A DNA stretch of 64,000 nt from Mycobacterium sp. IS-1264 (GTDB taxonomy: Bacteria > Actinomycetota > Actinomycetes > Mycobacteriales > Mycobacteriaceae). The stretch covers positions 1-64,000 of the forward strand of contig NZ_MBES01000007.1 of NCBI RefSeq assembly GCF_001954195.1. The letters run 5' to 3'. Below the pieces are notes generated by a model, which worked only from the letters and a program-made list of their open reading frames with translations, made no database searches and had not been told where the DNA came from. The translations under genes and the position numbers were made by a program. Shown piece after piece: positions 8,157 to 17,182 of the stretch; the first letter of the stretch is position 1; each line of letters opens with the position of its first letter.

Positions 8157-8801
8157 ATGACGGCTACGGCGCCGGCATCCACCGTCGATAATCCGTTTTT
8201 CGCCCGGATCTGGCCCCTGGTGGCCGCCCGCGAGGTCGAGGCGGTGCGGGCCCTGCGCCGGGAGAACCTGGCCGGCTTGTCGGGCCGGGTGCTGGAAATC
8301 GGTGCGGGCGTCGGGACGAACTTCCCGCTCTACCCGGATTCCGTCGAGCAAGTGGTCGCCATCGAGCCCGAGCCGCGCCTGGCCGCGCGGGCCCGCAAGG
8401 CGGCCGCCGCCGCGGGCATCCCAATCGTCGTGACCGGCGAGACCGTCGAGGCCTTCGCCGGCGCGACGCCCTTCGACGCGGTTGTGTGCTCGCTGGTGCT
8501 GTGTTCGGTGGAGGACCCCGCCATGGTGCTGGCGCGCCTGCATTCATTGCTGCGGTCGGGAGGCGAGCTGCGCTATCTCGAGCACGTGGCCAGCGCCGGT
8601 GGGCGGGGCCGGCTGCAGCGTCTCGCCGATGCGACCTTGTGGCCCAGGCTGTTTGGGAACTGCCACACCCATCGCGACACCGAGCGCGCGATCGTCGACG
8701 CCGGGTTCCGTGTGCAGAGTTCTCGGCGCGAGTGGACGCTACCGGTCTGGGCGCCGCTTCCGGTGTCGGAGTTGTTATTGGGCCGGGCGCGCCGGGCCTA
8801 G
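8157..8801 (+). CDS. SAM-dependent methyltransferase (class I)
   Basis: 214 residues. Motif I reads VLEIGAGVGTNFPLY, the acidic end of strand 2 is AIEPEP, and the post-I region has FDAVVCSLVLCSV, an arrangement typical of UbiE/METTL7-like enzymes. After that comes GGELRYLEHVAS and a C-terminal FGNCHTHRDTERAI region seen in METTL7-type proteins. GGGAGGGAC lies ahead of the ATG. It is separated from mmpL13 by 15 bp and is likely cotranscribed; Rv1147 holds the same place. A lipid or small-molecule acceptor is likely from context only. Confidence 0.85.
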   Translation: MTATAPASTVDNPFFARIWPLVAAREVEAVRALRRENLAGLSGRVLEIGAGVGTNFPLYPDSVEQVVAIEPEPRLAARARKAAAAAGIPIVVTGETVEAFAGATPFDAVVCSLVLCSVEDPAMVLARLHSLLRSGGELRYLEHVASAGGRGRLQRLADATLWPRLFGNCHTHRDTERAIVDAGFRVQSSRREWTLPVWAPLPVSELLLGRARRA

Positions 8802-8806
8802 CGCGG

Positions 8807-9520
8807 TTAGCCCAGCAGGGCGGGCAGTCGCTGCAGCAGCTTCGGCAAGGCCTGGCTCGCGGTCTCGCGCAGGCTCAGGGTGGCGGCGCCGCTCAGCGGC
8901 GTGGGTTCGGGGTTGACTTCAATCACAGCGGTGCCGCGGGCCAGCGCCAGTTCCGGCAGGCCGGCCGCCGGGTAGACGATCGCCGAGGTCCCGACCACCA
9001 CCATGACGTCGGCGGTCTCCGTCGCCTCGAGCGCCCGCTGCCACGGCTCGTCGGGCAACGGCTCACCGAACCACACGATGTCGGGCCGAATCAGGCCGCC
9101 GCAACCGCAGACCGGTGGCTGGATCTCCAGCGCCGGTTCCGGCATCTCGGGCAATGCCTCGGTATACGGTGAATCGCAACGCGCACAACGGAATTCGAAA
9201 AGACTTCCGTGCAGATGGTGCACGGCGGCGCTGCCGGCGCGCTCGTGCAAGTCGTCGACGTTCTGCGTGACGACGCTGACTTCGGCATGGTCCTGCCAGT
9301 CGGCGATGGCACGGTGCCCCGCGTTGGGTTCGACGTTGGCCACCAGGTAGTGCCGCCACAGGTACCATCCCCAGACCCGTTCGGGGTTGTTGCGCCACCC
9401 TTGCGTGCTGGACAACTCGTACGGATCGAAGCGGGCCCACAGCCCGTTTTTGTCGTCGCGGAATGTCGGCACGCCGCTCTCCGCGGAGATTCCCGCGCCG
9501 CTGAGCACCGTCACTCGCAT
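8807..9520 (-). CDS. cobB: NAD-dependent protein deacylase, sirtuin class III
   Basis: 237 residues with all sirtuin signatures: [15 protein letters not shown] at the N-terminus, [13 protein letters not shown], catalytic His104 in LHGSLF, and a zinc-binding set CARC (112/115) plus CGC (138/140). Tyr53 and Arg56 in WYLWR match the Y-x-x-R pair that binds acidic acyl groups in SIRT5/CobB, so desuccinylation as well as deacetylation is expected. A TATCTT hexamer lies 6 nt before the ATG, suggesting a leaderless transcript. It is divergent from a GntR gene with only 38 bp between starts. The equivalent M. tuberculosis gene is Rv1151c. Confidence 0.95.
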   Translation of the reverse strand: MRVTVLSGAGISAESGVPTFRDDKNGLWARFDPYELSSTQGWRNNPERVWGWYLWRHYLVANVEPNAGHRAIADWQDHAEVSVVTQNVDDLHERAGSAAVHHLHGSLFEFRCARCDSPYTEALPEMPEPALEIQPPVCGCGGLIRPDIVWFGEPLPDEPWQRALEATETADVMVVVGTSAIVYPAAGLPELALARGTAVIEVNPEPTPLSGAATLSLRETASQALPKLLQRLPALLG

Positions 9521-9558
9521 CCCCCCAAGATAGCGGTGCGTGGGTGATACTGGGGTAC
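9521..9558. promoter_or_regulatory. Compact divergent promoter, cobB and GntR gene
   Basis: Only 38 bp separate the two start codons. TATCTT (9527-9532, minus strand) is 6 nt from the cobB ATG and GATACT (9546-9551, plus strand) is 7 nt from the GTG of the GntR gene. Both -10 elements therefore place transcription starts at or next to the start codons, and the -35 region of each promoter must lie inside the other gene. Confidence 0.5.
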
Positions 9559-9924
9559 GTGGAGCTGGCGGACTGGTTGAAGGTCGACCTGAAGGCGCGC
9601 AGGCCGTTGTTCGACCAGCTCAGGACGCAGGTCATCGACGGGGTCCGCGAGGGCGCGCTGCCGCCCGGCACCCGGCTGCCGACCGTGCGTGAGCTGGCCG
9701 GCCAACTCGGCGTGGCCGTCAATACCGTGGCCCGCGCCTACCGGGAGCTGGAAACCGCGGCCATCGTCGAAACCCGGGGCCGCTTCGGCACTTTCGTCGC
9801 TCGCTACGACCCGACCGACGCGGCGATGGCGGCCGCGGCCCGGGAATACGTCCGCGTGGCCCGGGGACTGGGCCTGGACAAGGCCGACGCGTTGCGCTAC
9901 ATCGAGGATGTGCCCGACGACTGA
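9559..9924 (+). CDS. GntR-family regulator, YhcF-like (no large effector domain)
   Basis: 121 residues. The first 75 form a GntR winged helix: [32 protein letters not shown] then [14 protein letters not shown], followed by RGRFGTFVA. The remaining 45 residues are a short helical tail, as in the YhcF subfamily that lacks the long ligand domain of FadR or HutC types. The GTG at 9559 fits best (a -10-like GATACT lies 7 nt before it); an in-frame GTG at 9544 overlaps that element. It is divergent from cobB and corresponds to Rv1152. Autoregulation through the shared 38-bp region is plausible. Confidence 0.85.
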   Translation: MELADWLKVDLKARRPLFDQLRTQVIDGVREGALPPGTRLPTVRELAGQLGVAVNTVARAYRELETAAIVETRGRFGTFVARYDPTDAAMAAAAREYVRVARGLGLDKADALRYIEDVPDD

Positions 9925-9943
9925 GCGGCCGTCGAATTCTGGC

Positions 9944-10465
9944 CTAGCGCAAGACTTTATCCAGCGTGCGCAGGTTGCGGGTGGTGGTCGACGATTTGTA
10001 GCGCGGCTTGCCCATCGTCTTGCCGATGGTGCTGTCCAGCGTGCCGCCCTTGGGCACCTGCCAATAGACGACCCCGTCGCCGCGGCTGATCTTCTCGTCG
10101 GGGCCGGCCTTGCCGCTCAGCCCGGCGAGTTCGTCGAGCACCGCCGCGTCGGCGACGAACGTGACGTAGGACTGGTACCCCTCGACCTCGCGCTCGAAGG
10201 GATAGCCGTCGCTGATGGCACGCACCGTGTCGATGTCATAGGTCAGCACCCAGGCGTCGTAGCCGAATCGCTCGCGAAGGGCCGATTCGGCTTTCTTGCG
10301 CACCGCGGCGGCCTTGGCCGAGGACTCCAGCACCACGTTGCCGGTGGCCAGGATGGTGCGCACATTCTTGAATCCCGCGTCCGTCAGCGCGGCTGCCACC
10401 TCGGCCATCTTGAGATTGACGCCGCCGACGTTGACGCCCCGCAGGAAGGCTGCGTACTTCGTCAT
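9944..10465 (-). CDS. DUF1697 protein
   Basis: 173 residues opening with KYAAFLRGVNVGGVN and continuing through TILATGNVVLES, the signature of the DUF1697 family, whose biochemical role is not established. The ferredoxin-like alpha/beta pattern is complete and no domain is missing. It converges with the GntR gene (19 bp between stops) and is divergent from the F420-binding PPOX gene. The C-terminal end is basic (KPRYKSSTTTRNLRTLDKVL). In place it matches Rv1154c. Confidence 0.8.
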   Translation of the reverse strand: MTKYAAFLRGVNVGGVNLKMAEVAAALTDAGFKNVRTILATGNVVLESSAKAAAVRKKAESALRERFGYDAWVLTYDIDTVRAISDGYPFEREVEGYQSYVTFVADAAVLDELAGLSGKAGPDEKISRGDGVVYWQVPKGGTLDSTIGKTMGKPRYKSSTTTRNLRTLDKVLR

Positions 10466-10488
10466 AGTGCGATTTCACCACGACGTAG

Positions 10489-10941
<453 letters not shown>

Positions 10942-10983
10942 ATCGACGAGCCAGGCGCGGGGAGTCCGCGTTAAGCTGCCGTC

Positions 10984-11160
10984 ATGGCCGAATCGAACTC
11001 TCAGCAAGAGGACGAGACCAAGCGCAGGTTCCGCGAAGCGCTCGACCGCAAGAAGGCGAAGTCGTCGGGCGGATCCGACCACAAGGACGGCGGCGACAAG
11101 CAGCCGCGGGCGCACGGTCCGGCCGAGAGCCGCCGGGAATTCCGCCGCAAGAGCGGCTAG
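10984..11160 (+). CDS. Small charged protein (58 aa), DUF5302-like
   Basis: A 58-codon frame from ATG at 10984. The protein is highly hydrophilic: acidic start (SQQEDETKRRFREALDRKK), a Gly/Asp/Lys middle and a basic end (ESRREFRRKSG). This matches the small actinobacterial proteins grouped as DUF5302, of unknown role and probably disordered. It sits 42 bp after the PPOX gene in the same direction and may be cotranscribed. Confidence 0.8.
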   Translation: MAESNSQQEDETKRRFREALDRKKAKSSGGSDHKDGGDKQPRAHGPAESRREFRRKSG

Positions 11161-11214
11161 AGCCGAAGGCAGCCGGCTCTGGCCCAGCACTCGGACCCTG
11201 AGGAGGAATGGATC

Positions 11215-11607
11215 ATGGCGATCGCGTCCACCGAAATGGCCAGCGTGCGTTATCTCGTCGACGACGTGGCGCGAGCGATCGATTTCTACACCAGCCATCT
11301 CGGATTCGTTTTGGGCCATAACGCCGCACCGGCTTTCGCGGAAGTCACCCGGGGATCGTTGCGGTTGTTGCTGTCCGGACCCACCAGTTCCGGAGCGCGT
11401 CCGATGCCCGACGGCGCCACACCGGTGCCGGGTGGCTGGAATCGCATTCATCTGATCGTCGACGACATCACTGCAGAGGTTGCGCGGCTCCGCGCCGCCG
11501 GGCTCACTTTTCGCAACGACATCGTCAAAGGCCCTGGTGGGCAACAAATCCTGTTGCTAGACCCGGCAGGTAACCCGGTCGAGTTGTTCCAGCCCGCCGG
11601 CCGCTAG
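11215..11607 (+). CDS. Glyoxalase/VOC-fold protein
   Basis: 130 residues, one vicinal-oxygen-chelate domain: VRYLVDDVARAIDFYTSHLGF at the start, IHLIVDDITAEVARLRAAG in the middle and the C-terminal LLLDPAGNPVELFQP with the metal-binding Glu. AGGAGGAATGG lies before the ATG, a strong ribosome-binding site. Substrate cannot be predicted; VOC proteins include glyoxalases, dioxygenases and resistance proteins. It stands alone, followed by a 274-bp gap in which I see no gene. Confidence 0.85.
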   Translation: MAIASTEMASVRYLVDDVARAIDFYTSHLGFVLGHNAAPAFAEVTRGSLRLLLSGPTSSGARPMPDGATPVPGGWNRIHLIVDDITAEVARLRAAGLTFRNDIVKGPGGQQILLLDPAGNPVELFQPAGR

Positions 11608-11881
11608 CGAGGCGAGCCGGTACCGGTCGATCGACAAGGGTGCCGGCACGCGTGCCACTATCGATCTTCGCCGGACTGCGCTGACTTCCACGCTATGCCG
11701 ATAACTACCAAAGCGGCGGTATCGGTGTCGCTGAGCTGGCGCGCGTGCATCATCACCGGCGCCGCGATGATGGTGGCGCCGATCGCGCTCAGCGCCGCGA
11801 GACCCGCCTCCCTCGGCGGCCACAGAAGACCACACTGCCCTGAGCCTTCACGGTCCCCAGGCCTTGTGGTTGAGTGTGTCT

Positions 11882-12460
11882 GTGAAGCTCTGCTTGGCGC
11901 AGGAACCCGAGGCCGATCGACTTCTGTCCTCGAACCCGTTCGCGTTGCTGATCGGCATGCTGCTTGATCAACAGGTGCCATTCGAGACGGCCTTCGCGGG
12001 GCCAAAGAAGATCGCGGACCGACTTGGCGGCCTGGATGCCGGCCAGATCGCCGCCTACGATCCGGACAAGTTCGCCGCGCTGTGCGCGGAAAGGCCTGCG
12101 ATACACCGCTTTCCGGGGTCGATGGCCAAGCGGATTCAGACCCTGGCCCAGATCATCGTGGATCGCTACGAGGGCGACGCGGCCGGGTTGTGGAAGGCCG
12201 GTGAGCCCGACGGCAAGGAGCTGCTGCAGCGGCTCAAGGCGCTGCCCGGCTTCGGTGAGCAGAAGGCCAAGATCTTCCTGGCGCTGCTGGGTAAGCAATA
12301 CGGCGTGACGCCGACGGGCTGGCGGGCCGCGGCCGGGGAGTTCGGCAAGGCCGGCGCCCACCTGTCCGTCGCCGACATCGTCGACGCGCAATCAATGGGC
12401 AAAGTGCGGTCCTACAAGAAGCAGATGAAGGCAGCAGCAAAGGGAAAGGCGGCAACGTGA
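11882..12460 (+). CDS. HhH-GPD-type base-excision DNA repair protein
   Basis: 192 residues from the GTG at 11882. PFALLIGMLLDQQVPFETAFAGP is the N-terminal helix pair of the HhH-GPD superfamily and ALPGFGEQKAKIFLALLGKQYG is the helix-hairpin-helix followed by the position of the catalytic Lys/Asp. The expected Asp region reads GVTPTGWR, so the glycosylase mechanism is not obvious. It matches Rv1156 in place and length. Several in-frame starts (TTG 11864, GTG 11876) exist; 11882 gives the MKLCLAQEPEAD start I regard as most natural. It overlaps the next small gene by GTGA. Confidence 0.8.
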   Translation: MKLCLAQEPEADRLLSSNPFALLIGMLLDQQVPFETAFAGPKKIADRLGGLDAGQIAAYDPDKFAALCAERPAIHRFPGSMAKRIQTLAQIIVDRYEGDAAGLWKAGEPDGKELLQRLKALPGFGEQKAKIFLALLGKQYGVTPTGWRAAAGEFGKAGAHLSVADIVDAQSMGKVRSYKKQMKAAAKGKAAT

Positions 12461-12603
12461 AGACACACCTGACGTGTCCGTGCGGCGAAGCCATCGTCGG
12501 CAAGGACGAGGACGAGCTGGTCGAACTGACCCAGGCCCACCTTGCCAGCGTTCATCCGGGCCTGGAGTACGACCGCGACGCCATCTTGTTCATGGCGTAC
12601 TAG
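12457..12603 (+). CDS. DUF1059-like small protein (48 aa)
   Basis: A 48-codon frame starting with GTG at 12457 that overlaps the preceding stop as GTGA. It begins KTHLTCPCGEAIVGKDEDELVEL and continues with a histidine-containing helix (AHLASVHPG), a small cysteine/histidine module resembling DUF1059 proteins that may bind metal. Translational coupling to the HhH-GPD gene suggests cotranscription. It converges with the secreted-protein gene on the other strand. Confidence 0.75.
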   Translation: MKTHLTCPCGEAIVGKDEDELVELTQAHLASVHPGLEYDRDAILFMAY

Positions 12604-12630
12604 CCGCGGCCTCCCGCCGGTCGGGTGGTG

Positions 12631-13611
12631 TTAGGGCACCACCGTCGAGCCGATGGTGGGCATGAACTGGCACTGCTTTTCCTTGGTAGTGACCTGCCCG
12701 AAGATCGTCGACATGATGCTGCCCGACCCGGTGTCGGCAATCGCTGTCAAGGTAGTTGGGCCGTCCGGGTTGATGTCGCTGCGCGGCGTGAGGGTGACGC
12801 TGCCGGACTTACCGGTGGTCAGGTTCACCCAGGTGACGTTCAGCGGCAGCTTCTGCACCTCGGCGGGCCCGGGGGTTCCGACGGCGGTGAACACATAGGC
12901 GGTCTGGCCGGGTGCGGGGCCCGGCGTCGGAATCTTGGCCGGCCCCGCCACCGAAAGCGCGGTCGCGATCGAACTACTGCCGTCCGCAAGGCAATTGGTG
13001 CCGATCGAGGGGTACATGAAGTCCTGTGTCGGCGGGGCGTCCGGTCCGAAACCGGGAGCCGCCGCGGGGGCGGCCGGCGCGGCGGCGTCGGGCGCCGGCG
13101 AGGCCGGTGCTGCCACCGGCGCCGGCGGAGTGGCGACCGGCGGGGTGGCCACGGGTGCCGAGGCCGGGGCGGGGCCCGCGGCGCGGGCGGGATCAATGCC
13201 CGTCGGCAGGTGCGATTGCACGCCGGGCACTACACCGTCCGGTGGCACGTGTGGCACCGGTCCGGCATCCGTCGGGGTGACGGCATCCGGCGCGCCCGGC
13301 TCTCGGACGAAATGGTTCACCGACTCGGCCACGTTCTTGGACTCGGTTGGTGCGGTCGGATTGTGGGTGAACGCCTGCGCCGCGGCCATGAGCAACTGCG
13401 TCGCTTGCGCGGGATTGCTGGCCGCCTGCTGGATGATCGGACTCAGCTGCGATAGTGCCGGCAGGCCGGGAAGCTGCTGAGCGGAGTTCTGTTGCGGTGT
13501 CGGCTGTGGTGCCGCCGGGTCGGCCGCCGCGTTCGGGCTCTGCCCGAACGCGGCAACCGATGCCGTGGCGACAGCGGCCACACCTTTGGACAGATTCCAA
13601 GTGCTTGCCAC
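12631..13611 (-). CDS. Secreted Ala/Pro-rich protein (Rv1157c-like)
   Basis: 326 residues from a GTG at 13611 preceded by GGAGGAC. A short signal peptide ends at NAAADP. Residues about 30-110 are helical and Gln-rich, a Pro/Ala-rich linker with VATPP and VAAP repeats spans about 125-195, and the last 130 residues form a compact beta-rich domain with two cysteines (TNCLAD and KQCQF) that could form a disulfide. Function is unknown; it is probably exported by Sec and associated with the cell envelope. It lies 47 bp downstream of a second secreted Ala/Pro-rich gene. Confidence 0.8.
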   Translation of the reverse strand: MASTWNLSKGVAAVATASVAAFGQSPNAAADPAAPQPTPQQNSAQQLPGLPALSQLSPIIQQAASNPAQATQLLMAAAQAFTHNPTAPTESKNVAESVNHFVREPGAPDAVTPTDAGPVPHVPPDGVVPGVQSHLPTGIDPARAAGPAPASAPVATPPVATPPAPVAAPASPAPDAAAPAAPAAAPGFGPDAPPTQDFMYPSIGTNCLADGSSSIATALSVAGPAKIPTPGPAPGQTAYVFTAVGTPGPAEVQKLPLNVTWVNLTTGKSGSVTLTPRSDINPDGPTTLTAIADTGSGSIMSTIFGQVTTKEKQCQFMPTIGSTVVP

Positions 13612-13658
13612 GGTGTCCTCCGGTCCTAGGTGGTGGGTGAAGCTGTTTAGTGGGTTGC

Positions 13659-14336
13659 TCAGGGCAGGGCGGAAAGCAGCGACGGCGGGGTAAGGGGCGC
13701 CGGCGCCGCCGGTGCTGCCGCTGCCGGTGCACCCGGGACACCACCGTTGGCCAACGCCGACAGGTCGCCCGGAAGCGAAAGCTGCGGTGGCACATTCAGC
13801 GGTAAGCCCGGCAGCGCCGGCATGTTCACCCTCGCCGCCGGAGTGGCCGGTGCCGCCGGAACGGCCGGAGCTGCCGGCACGCCCGGGATCGAAACCGGCA
13901 GACCCGGAATCGCCGGAGCCGCCGGCACAGCGGGCGCCGCCGGCGCCGCCGGTGCCAACCCTGGGATCGAGTTGAGCCCCGGAAGTGCGGAGGTGGCCGC
14001 GGGAGCTACGGGTGAGGTAGCTGCCGGCGCCGTGATCCCCGGAAGCGACGGGATAGCAGCCGGAGACGAAGCCGCGGGCGCGGCCGCGGCCGGGGTCAGC
14101 CCCGGAAAGGTGATACCGGGAGCCGCCGGCGTGGCAGGCGGGGTCGCCCCGAGTGCGGTCGCGAGGTTTTGCAGAATCTGCGGCGCGTTGGCCGCAGAAG
14201 CGATCAGCTGTTGCGGAATGTTCGGTACCGGGTCCGCCGGCACGGGGTCGGCGTGGGCGATTCCGCCCGTGAGTAGCGCGGCGGACGAACCGACCAGAAC
14301 GGCGGATGCCCGCATGTAGGTCCAGATGGTTGGCAT
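13659..14336 (-). CDS. Secreted Pro/Ala-rich protein with degenerate repeats (Rv1158c-like)
   Basis: 225 residues starting at the ATG at 14336. The signal peptide (about 1-30) ends AHADP. After a short helical region the rest is a low-complexity chain of Ala, Pro, Gly, Leu and Ile in repeating units such as AAPAVPAAP and LPGL/IPGL. Such chains are likely extended and possibly O-mannosylated, as are other mycobacterial Pro/Ala-rich exported proteins; that is inference. It is divergent from pimE (94 bp between starts), whose enzyme works on the outer side of the membrane. Function unknown. Confidence 0.75.
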   Translation of the reverse strand: MPTIWTYMRASAVLVGSSAALLTGGIAHADPVPADPVPNIPQQLIASAANAPQILQNLATALGATPPATPAAPGITFPGLTPAAAAPAASSPAAIPSLPGITAPAATSPVAPAATSALPGLNSIPGLAPAAPAAPAVPAAPAIPGLPVSIPGVPAAPAVPAAPATPAARVNMPALPGLPLNVPPQLSLPGDLSALANGGVPGAPAAAAPAAPAPLTPPSLLSALP

Positions 14337-14430
14337 GACTCTCCCTGAGTTATCGACGACAGGTCCCGGCCTGAAGGTACGTTGATGCTGGTGTGACTCA
14401 AGTGACACGTGTGGCATTTATTCGATCGTT

Positions 14431-15744
14431 ATGGATACGTGTGACGGCGGTGATCGAGCGTGTGCGTCGATCGCTAAAGTCGGGCGGATAGACGCAACCT
14501 CGGCCGCCCCGGCGGCATCGAACACCCGGCGGCTGGCGAATCTGCTCGTCACGGCCGCGCCGGTGCTGCTAGCCGTCAGCGTCGCGGCGCGACTCGCTTG
14601 GACATACCTGGCACCCCACGGGGCAAACTTTGTCGACTTGCACGTCTACCTCGGCGGCGCGGCTGCTATCGACCACCCCGGCAGCCTGTACGGCTACACC
14701 TACGCCGATCAGACGCCGGACTTCCCGCTGCCGTTCACCTACCCGCCGTTCGCGGCCGTTGTCTTCTATCCCCTGCACCTGTTGCCGTTTGGCCTCGTGG
14801 CTTTCCTATGGCAGATCGCGACGATCGCAGCGTTGTACGGCGCGATTCGGATCAGTCAACGGTTGCTCGGCGGGGGCAGCCACCGCGTGGCGATGGCCTG
14901 GACGGCCGTCAGCATCTGGATCGAGCCGTTGCGCAGCACCTTCGACTACGGGCAGATCAATGTGCTGCTGATGATCGGGGTGCTCTGGGCCGCCTGGACC
15001 ACGCGGTGGTGGCTGTCGGGACTGTTGGTCGGCGTGGCGTCCGGGATCAAGCTGACGCCGGCGATCGCCGGTGTCTACCTCCTCGGAGTCCGGCGCGTCG
15101 GCGCTGCCGTGACATCGGCGGTCGTGTTCCTTGGCACCGTCGGGATATCGGTGCTCGTTGTCGGCGATCAGGCGCGTTACTACTTCACCGACCTGCTGGG
15201 CGACGCGCGCCGGGTCGGGCCCATCGCCACCTCGTTCAATCAGTCCTGGCGTGGCGGCATTTCGCGGATCCTGGGCCACGACGCGGGATTCGGTCCGCTC
15301 GTGCTGGCCGCCATCGCCGTCACGGCGGTCCTGGCCGTCCTCGCGTGGCGGGCGCTGGACTGCTCCGATCGGCTCGGCAAGCTGCTGGTGGTCGAGTTGT
15401 TCGGGCTGCTGCTCTCGCCGATTTCGTGGACCCATCACTGGGTGTGGTTGGTCCCGCTGATGATCTGGGCGATTCATGGGCCGGTCCGCCAACGGCCCGG
15501 CGCGTCGATCGTGGGCTGGGGTTGGTTGGCGCTCACCATCGTTGGCGTGCCCTGGCTGCTGAGCTTCGCGCAGCCGAGCATCTGGCAACTCGGCCGCCCG
15601 TGGTATCTGGCGTGGGCCGGGCTGGTGTACATCGCGGCCGCGCTGGCGACCCTGATCTGGATCGCCGCCACCGGCCGCCGCGCCGTCCCGTCCGACGGGC
15701 AGCCTTCGCAGCCCGCCGAGCGGGCCGCGTCGTCGCAGGGTTAG
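14431..15744 (+). CDS. pimE: Polyprenol-phosphate-mannose-dependent mannosyltransferase PimE
   Basis: 437 residues, GT87-type integral membrane protein with about ten helices. The catalytic acidic residue lies in the first outer loop, [10 protein letters not shown] (Asp69, matching the essential Asp58 of the M. smegmatis enzyme). PimE adds the fifth mannose to phosphatidylinositol mannosides on the periplasmic face, committing Ac1PIM4 to polar PIM6. The position matches Rv1159. Its last 4 bp overlap the convergent phhB stop. LpqW, which controls flux between polar PIMs and LAM at this branch, is encoded 11 kb downstream. Confidence 0.93.
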   Translation: MDTCDGGDRACASIAKVGRIDATSAAPAASNTRRLANLLVTAAPVLLAVSVAARLAWTYLAPHGANFVDLHVYLGGAAAIDHPGSLYGYTYADQTPDFPLPFTYPPFAAVVFYPLHLLPFGLVAFLWQIATIAALYGAIRISQRLLGGGSHRVAMAWTAVSIWIEPLRSTFDYGQINVLLMIGVLWAAWTTRWWLSGLLVGVASGIKLTPAIAGVYLLGVRRVGAAVTSAVVFLGTVGISVLVVGDQARYYFTDLLGDARRVGPIATSFNQSWRGGISRILGHDAGFGPLVLAAIAVTAVLAVLAWRALDCSDRLGKLLVVELFGLLLSPISWTHHWVWLVPLMIWAIHGPVRQRPGASIVGWGWLALTIVGVPWLLSFAQPSIWQLGRPWYLAWAGLVYIAAALATLIWIAATGRRAVPSDGQPSQPAERAASSQG

Positions 15745-16025
15745 TCCGCGACGATCCCGTCGATATCGCGCGCCATGTCGATGTCGTTCTTGGTGATACC
15801 GCCCTCGGAATGCGTCACCAGAGCGAAAGTCACTGTCCGCCAACGAATATCGATATCTGGGTGATGGTCCTTGCTTTCCGCGTGTTCGGCCACCCGACGC
15901 ACCGCGTCGATGCCGGCCAGAAAGCTCGGAAACTTTATCGACCGGCGAAGGGCACCATCGGCACGCTCCCAGCCGTCGAGGTCGGGCAGTGCGGCGTCTA
16001 CTTGCTCATCCGTTAACACAGCCAT
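15741..16025 (-). CDS. phhB: Pterin-4a-carbinolamine dehydratase
   Basis: 94 residues, the usual length of PCD/DCoH. The active-site motif is present as [11 protein letters not shown], followed by [17 protein letters not shown], which supplies the third His. The enzyme dehydrates 4a-hydroxytetrahydropterins, recycling pterin cofactors or acting in molybdopterin-like metabolism in bacteria. The ATG at 16025 has TATGTT 6 nt upstream, so the message may be leaderless. It corresponds to Rv1159A and converges with pimE. Confidence 0.92.
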   Translation of the reverse strand: MAVLTDEQVDAALPDLDGWERADGALRRSIKFPSFLAGIDAVRRVAEHAESKDHHPDIDIRWRTVTFALVTHSEGGITKNDIDMARDIDGIVAD

Positions 16026-16098
16026 ACCCCGAACATACTCCGCACGCCGACCGTTGTTGGGGGTCGTAACGGCGCCGGGTTTGGGCAAGAATGTCACC

Positions 16099-16599
16099 AT
16101 GCCACAGCGGTCGTTCGAGGATGCCAGTGCCTTCCATCGGGTGATGCGAACCTTTGCGGCCACGAAAGTCGGTGTGGCCCTTCTTCGGCCGACCGCGAAC
16201 CGCCTCGACCAACTGATCACCAAGGCCACCGGCGGCAGACGCAGTTTCGCCGGGATCGCCACCGGTGTGCCGGTGGTCATCCTCACCACGACGGGCGCCA
16301 AGTCCGGCGAACCCCGCACCGTCGCGGTGTACGGAATTCCGCACCCCGATGGCCTGGCCCTCATCGCCTCCAACTGGGGCGGCGCAAAACACCCGGCCTG
16401 GTATCACAACCTGAAGGCCAACCCACAAGCCACGGTATCCATCGAGGGCGACACCTGGCAGGCCACCGCACGACGCGCCACGCCGCGCGAGCGAGACGAG
16501 ATCTGGGCCAGAGGCGTTGAGCTCTATCCGGGCTGGGCGAAGTACGAAGCGCGGGCCGGAGACCGCCACATCGAGGTATTCGTCCTCACCCGGCAATGA
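16099..16599 (+). CDS. Deazaflavin(F420)-dependent nitroreductase-family protein
   Basis: 166 residues of the Ddn-like family. Core features are [48 protein letters not shown] and a final IEVFVLTRQ; the GAKSG and HPAWYHNL segments contact F420 in known members. Such enzymes use F420H2 to reduce quinones or nitro compounds. The ATG at 16099 starts the recognisable domain; the open frame runs further upstream over the divergent phhB gene. I recall no counterpart between Rv1159A and Rv1160 in M. tuberculosis, so this may be a lineage-specific insertion. Confidence 0.85.
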   Translation: MPQRSFEDASAFHRVMRTFAATKVGVALLRPTANRLDQLITKATGGRRSFAGIATGVPVVILTTTGAKSGEPRTVAVYGIPHPDGLALIASNWGGAKHPAWYHNLKANPQATVSIEGDTWQATARRATPRERDEIWARGVELYPGWAKYEARAGDRHIEVFVLTRQ

Positions 16600-16884
16600 C
16601 CGGCGCCGGCATTCGGTAGCCGTCTGCCCGTTTCCCTCCTAAATACGTTGCGGCGCAGGCCCGTTTGCCCTGCTTGTCCCGTGACACTTTGCGTTTTCTC
16701 AGGATTCGCCAGCCATCTCACAGCAAGGGCGTCGAACCATGCAAAAGCATGAAGCGTCTATGTAATCAGCCAATCGCGTTGCACACCAACAAAGCACACG
16801 AAATGGTGGGTTCATGGGGCGCGCCCGACGGCGGAGCATCCGTGGCACTGATTCAGCAGAAGACTTTCTACGAAAGAGGATGAC

Positions 16885-17139
16885 ATGACGACCCAGCACC
16901 ACGGGGCGATCACCAAAACCATCGTCGGCGCCGCCATCGTTCTCGGCGTCGGCGTTGGGGGCGCGGCAACCGCCCGGGCCGACGCGAATCCGGCCGGCAC
17001 CGACCCGAATCCATTCGGCGCGCTCAGCTGTGGCTGCCAACAGACAGCGCCATCCGGGGGTCCCGCAATGGAGGCACAGCTAGAGCAGGGATTCTGGGCG
17101 GGGCTCACCGCCACCCCAGCCAACCGCAGCATTAGGTAA
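16885..17139 (+). CDS. Small exported protein (84 aa)
   Basis: An 84-residue protein with a clear Sec signal: basic start TTQHHGAITKT, hydrophobic core IVGAAIVLGVGVGGAA, cleavage near ARADA. The mature part is about 50 residues, begins NPAGTDPNPFGALSCGCQ with two close cysteines, and is otherwise polar. GAGGATGAC precedes the ATG. This type of small secreted protein recurs in mycobacteria; function unknown. The 285-bp gap in front (16600-16884) shows no other gene and presumably holds its promoter. Confidence 0.8.
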   Translation: MTTQHHGAITKTIVGAAIVLGVGVGGAATARADANPAGTDPNPFGALSCGCQQTAPSGGPAMEAQLEQGFWAGLTATPANRSIR

Positions 17140-17161
17140 GTCCAGCCGCGCGGCCCCGACG

Positions 17162-17175
17162 GACGGTATACCGTC
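17162..17175. promoter_or_regulatory. Perfect 14-bp palindrome just ahead of mutT2
   Basis: GACGGTATACCGTC is a perfect inverted repeat with no spacer, ending 7 nt before the mutT2 ATG. Its centre contains TATACC, which is correctly placed for a -10 element of a leaderless transcript. A dimeric repressor bound here would block the promoter. Confidence 0.5.
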
Positions 17176-17182
17176 ACTGGCC

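Noticed and set aside
5868..8543. Very long minus-strand open frame opposite mmpL13
   Set aside because: His/Arg/Gln-rich translation typical of the antisense of a high-GC gene; no domain.
11608..11881. Hydrophobic frames on both strands between the VOC gene and the HhH-GPD gene
   Set aside because: Both strands give an Ala/Ile-rich segment around 11750-11800, but neither has a supported start, ribosome-binding site or family. Treated as intergenic.
13659..14319. Plus-strand Gly/Ala-rich frame opposite the Pro/Ala-rich secreted gene, resembling a PE_PGRS repeat
   Set aside because: It is the complement of the Ala/Pro repeats. There is no PE domain, and the minus strand has a proper signal peptide and start.
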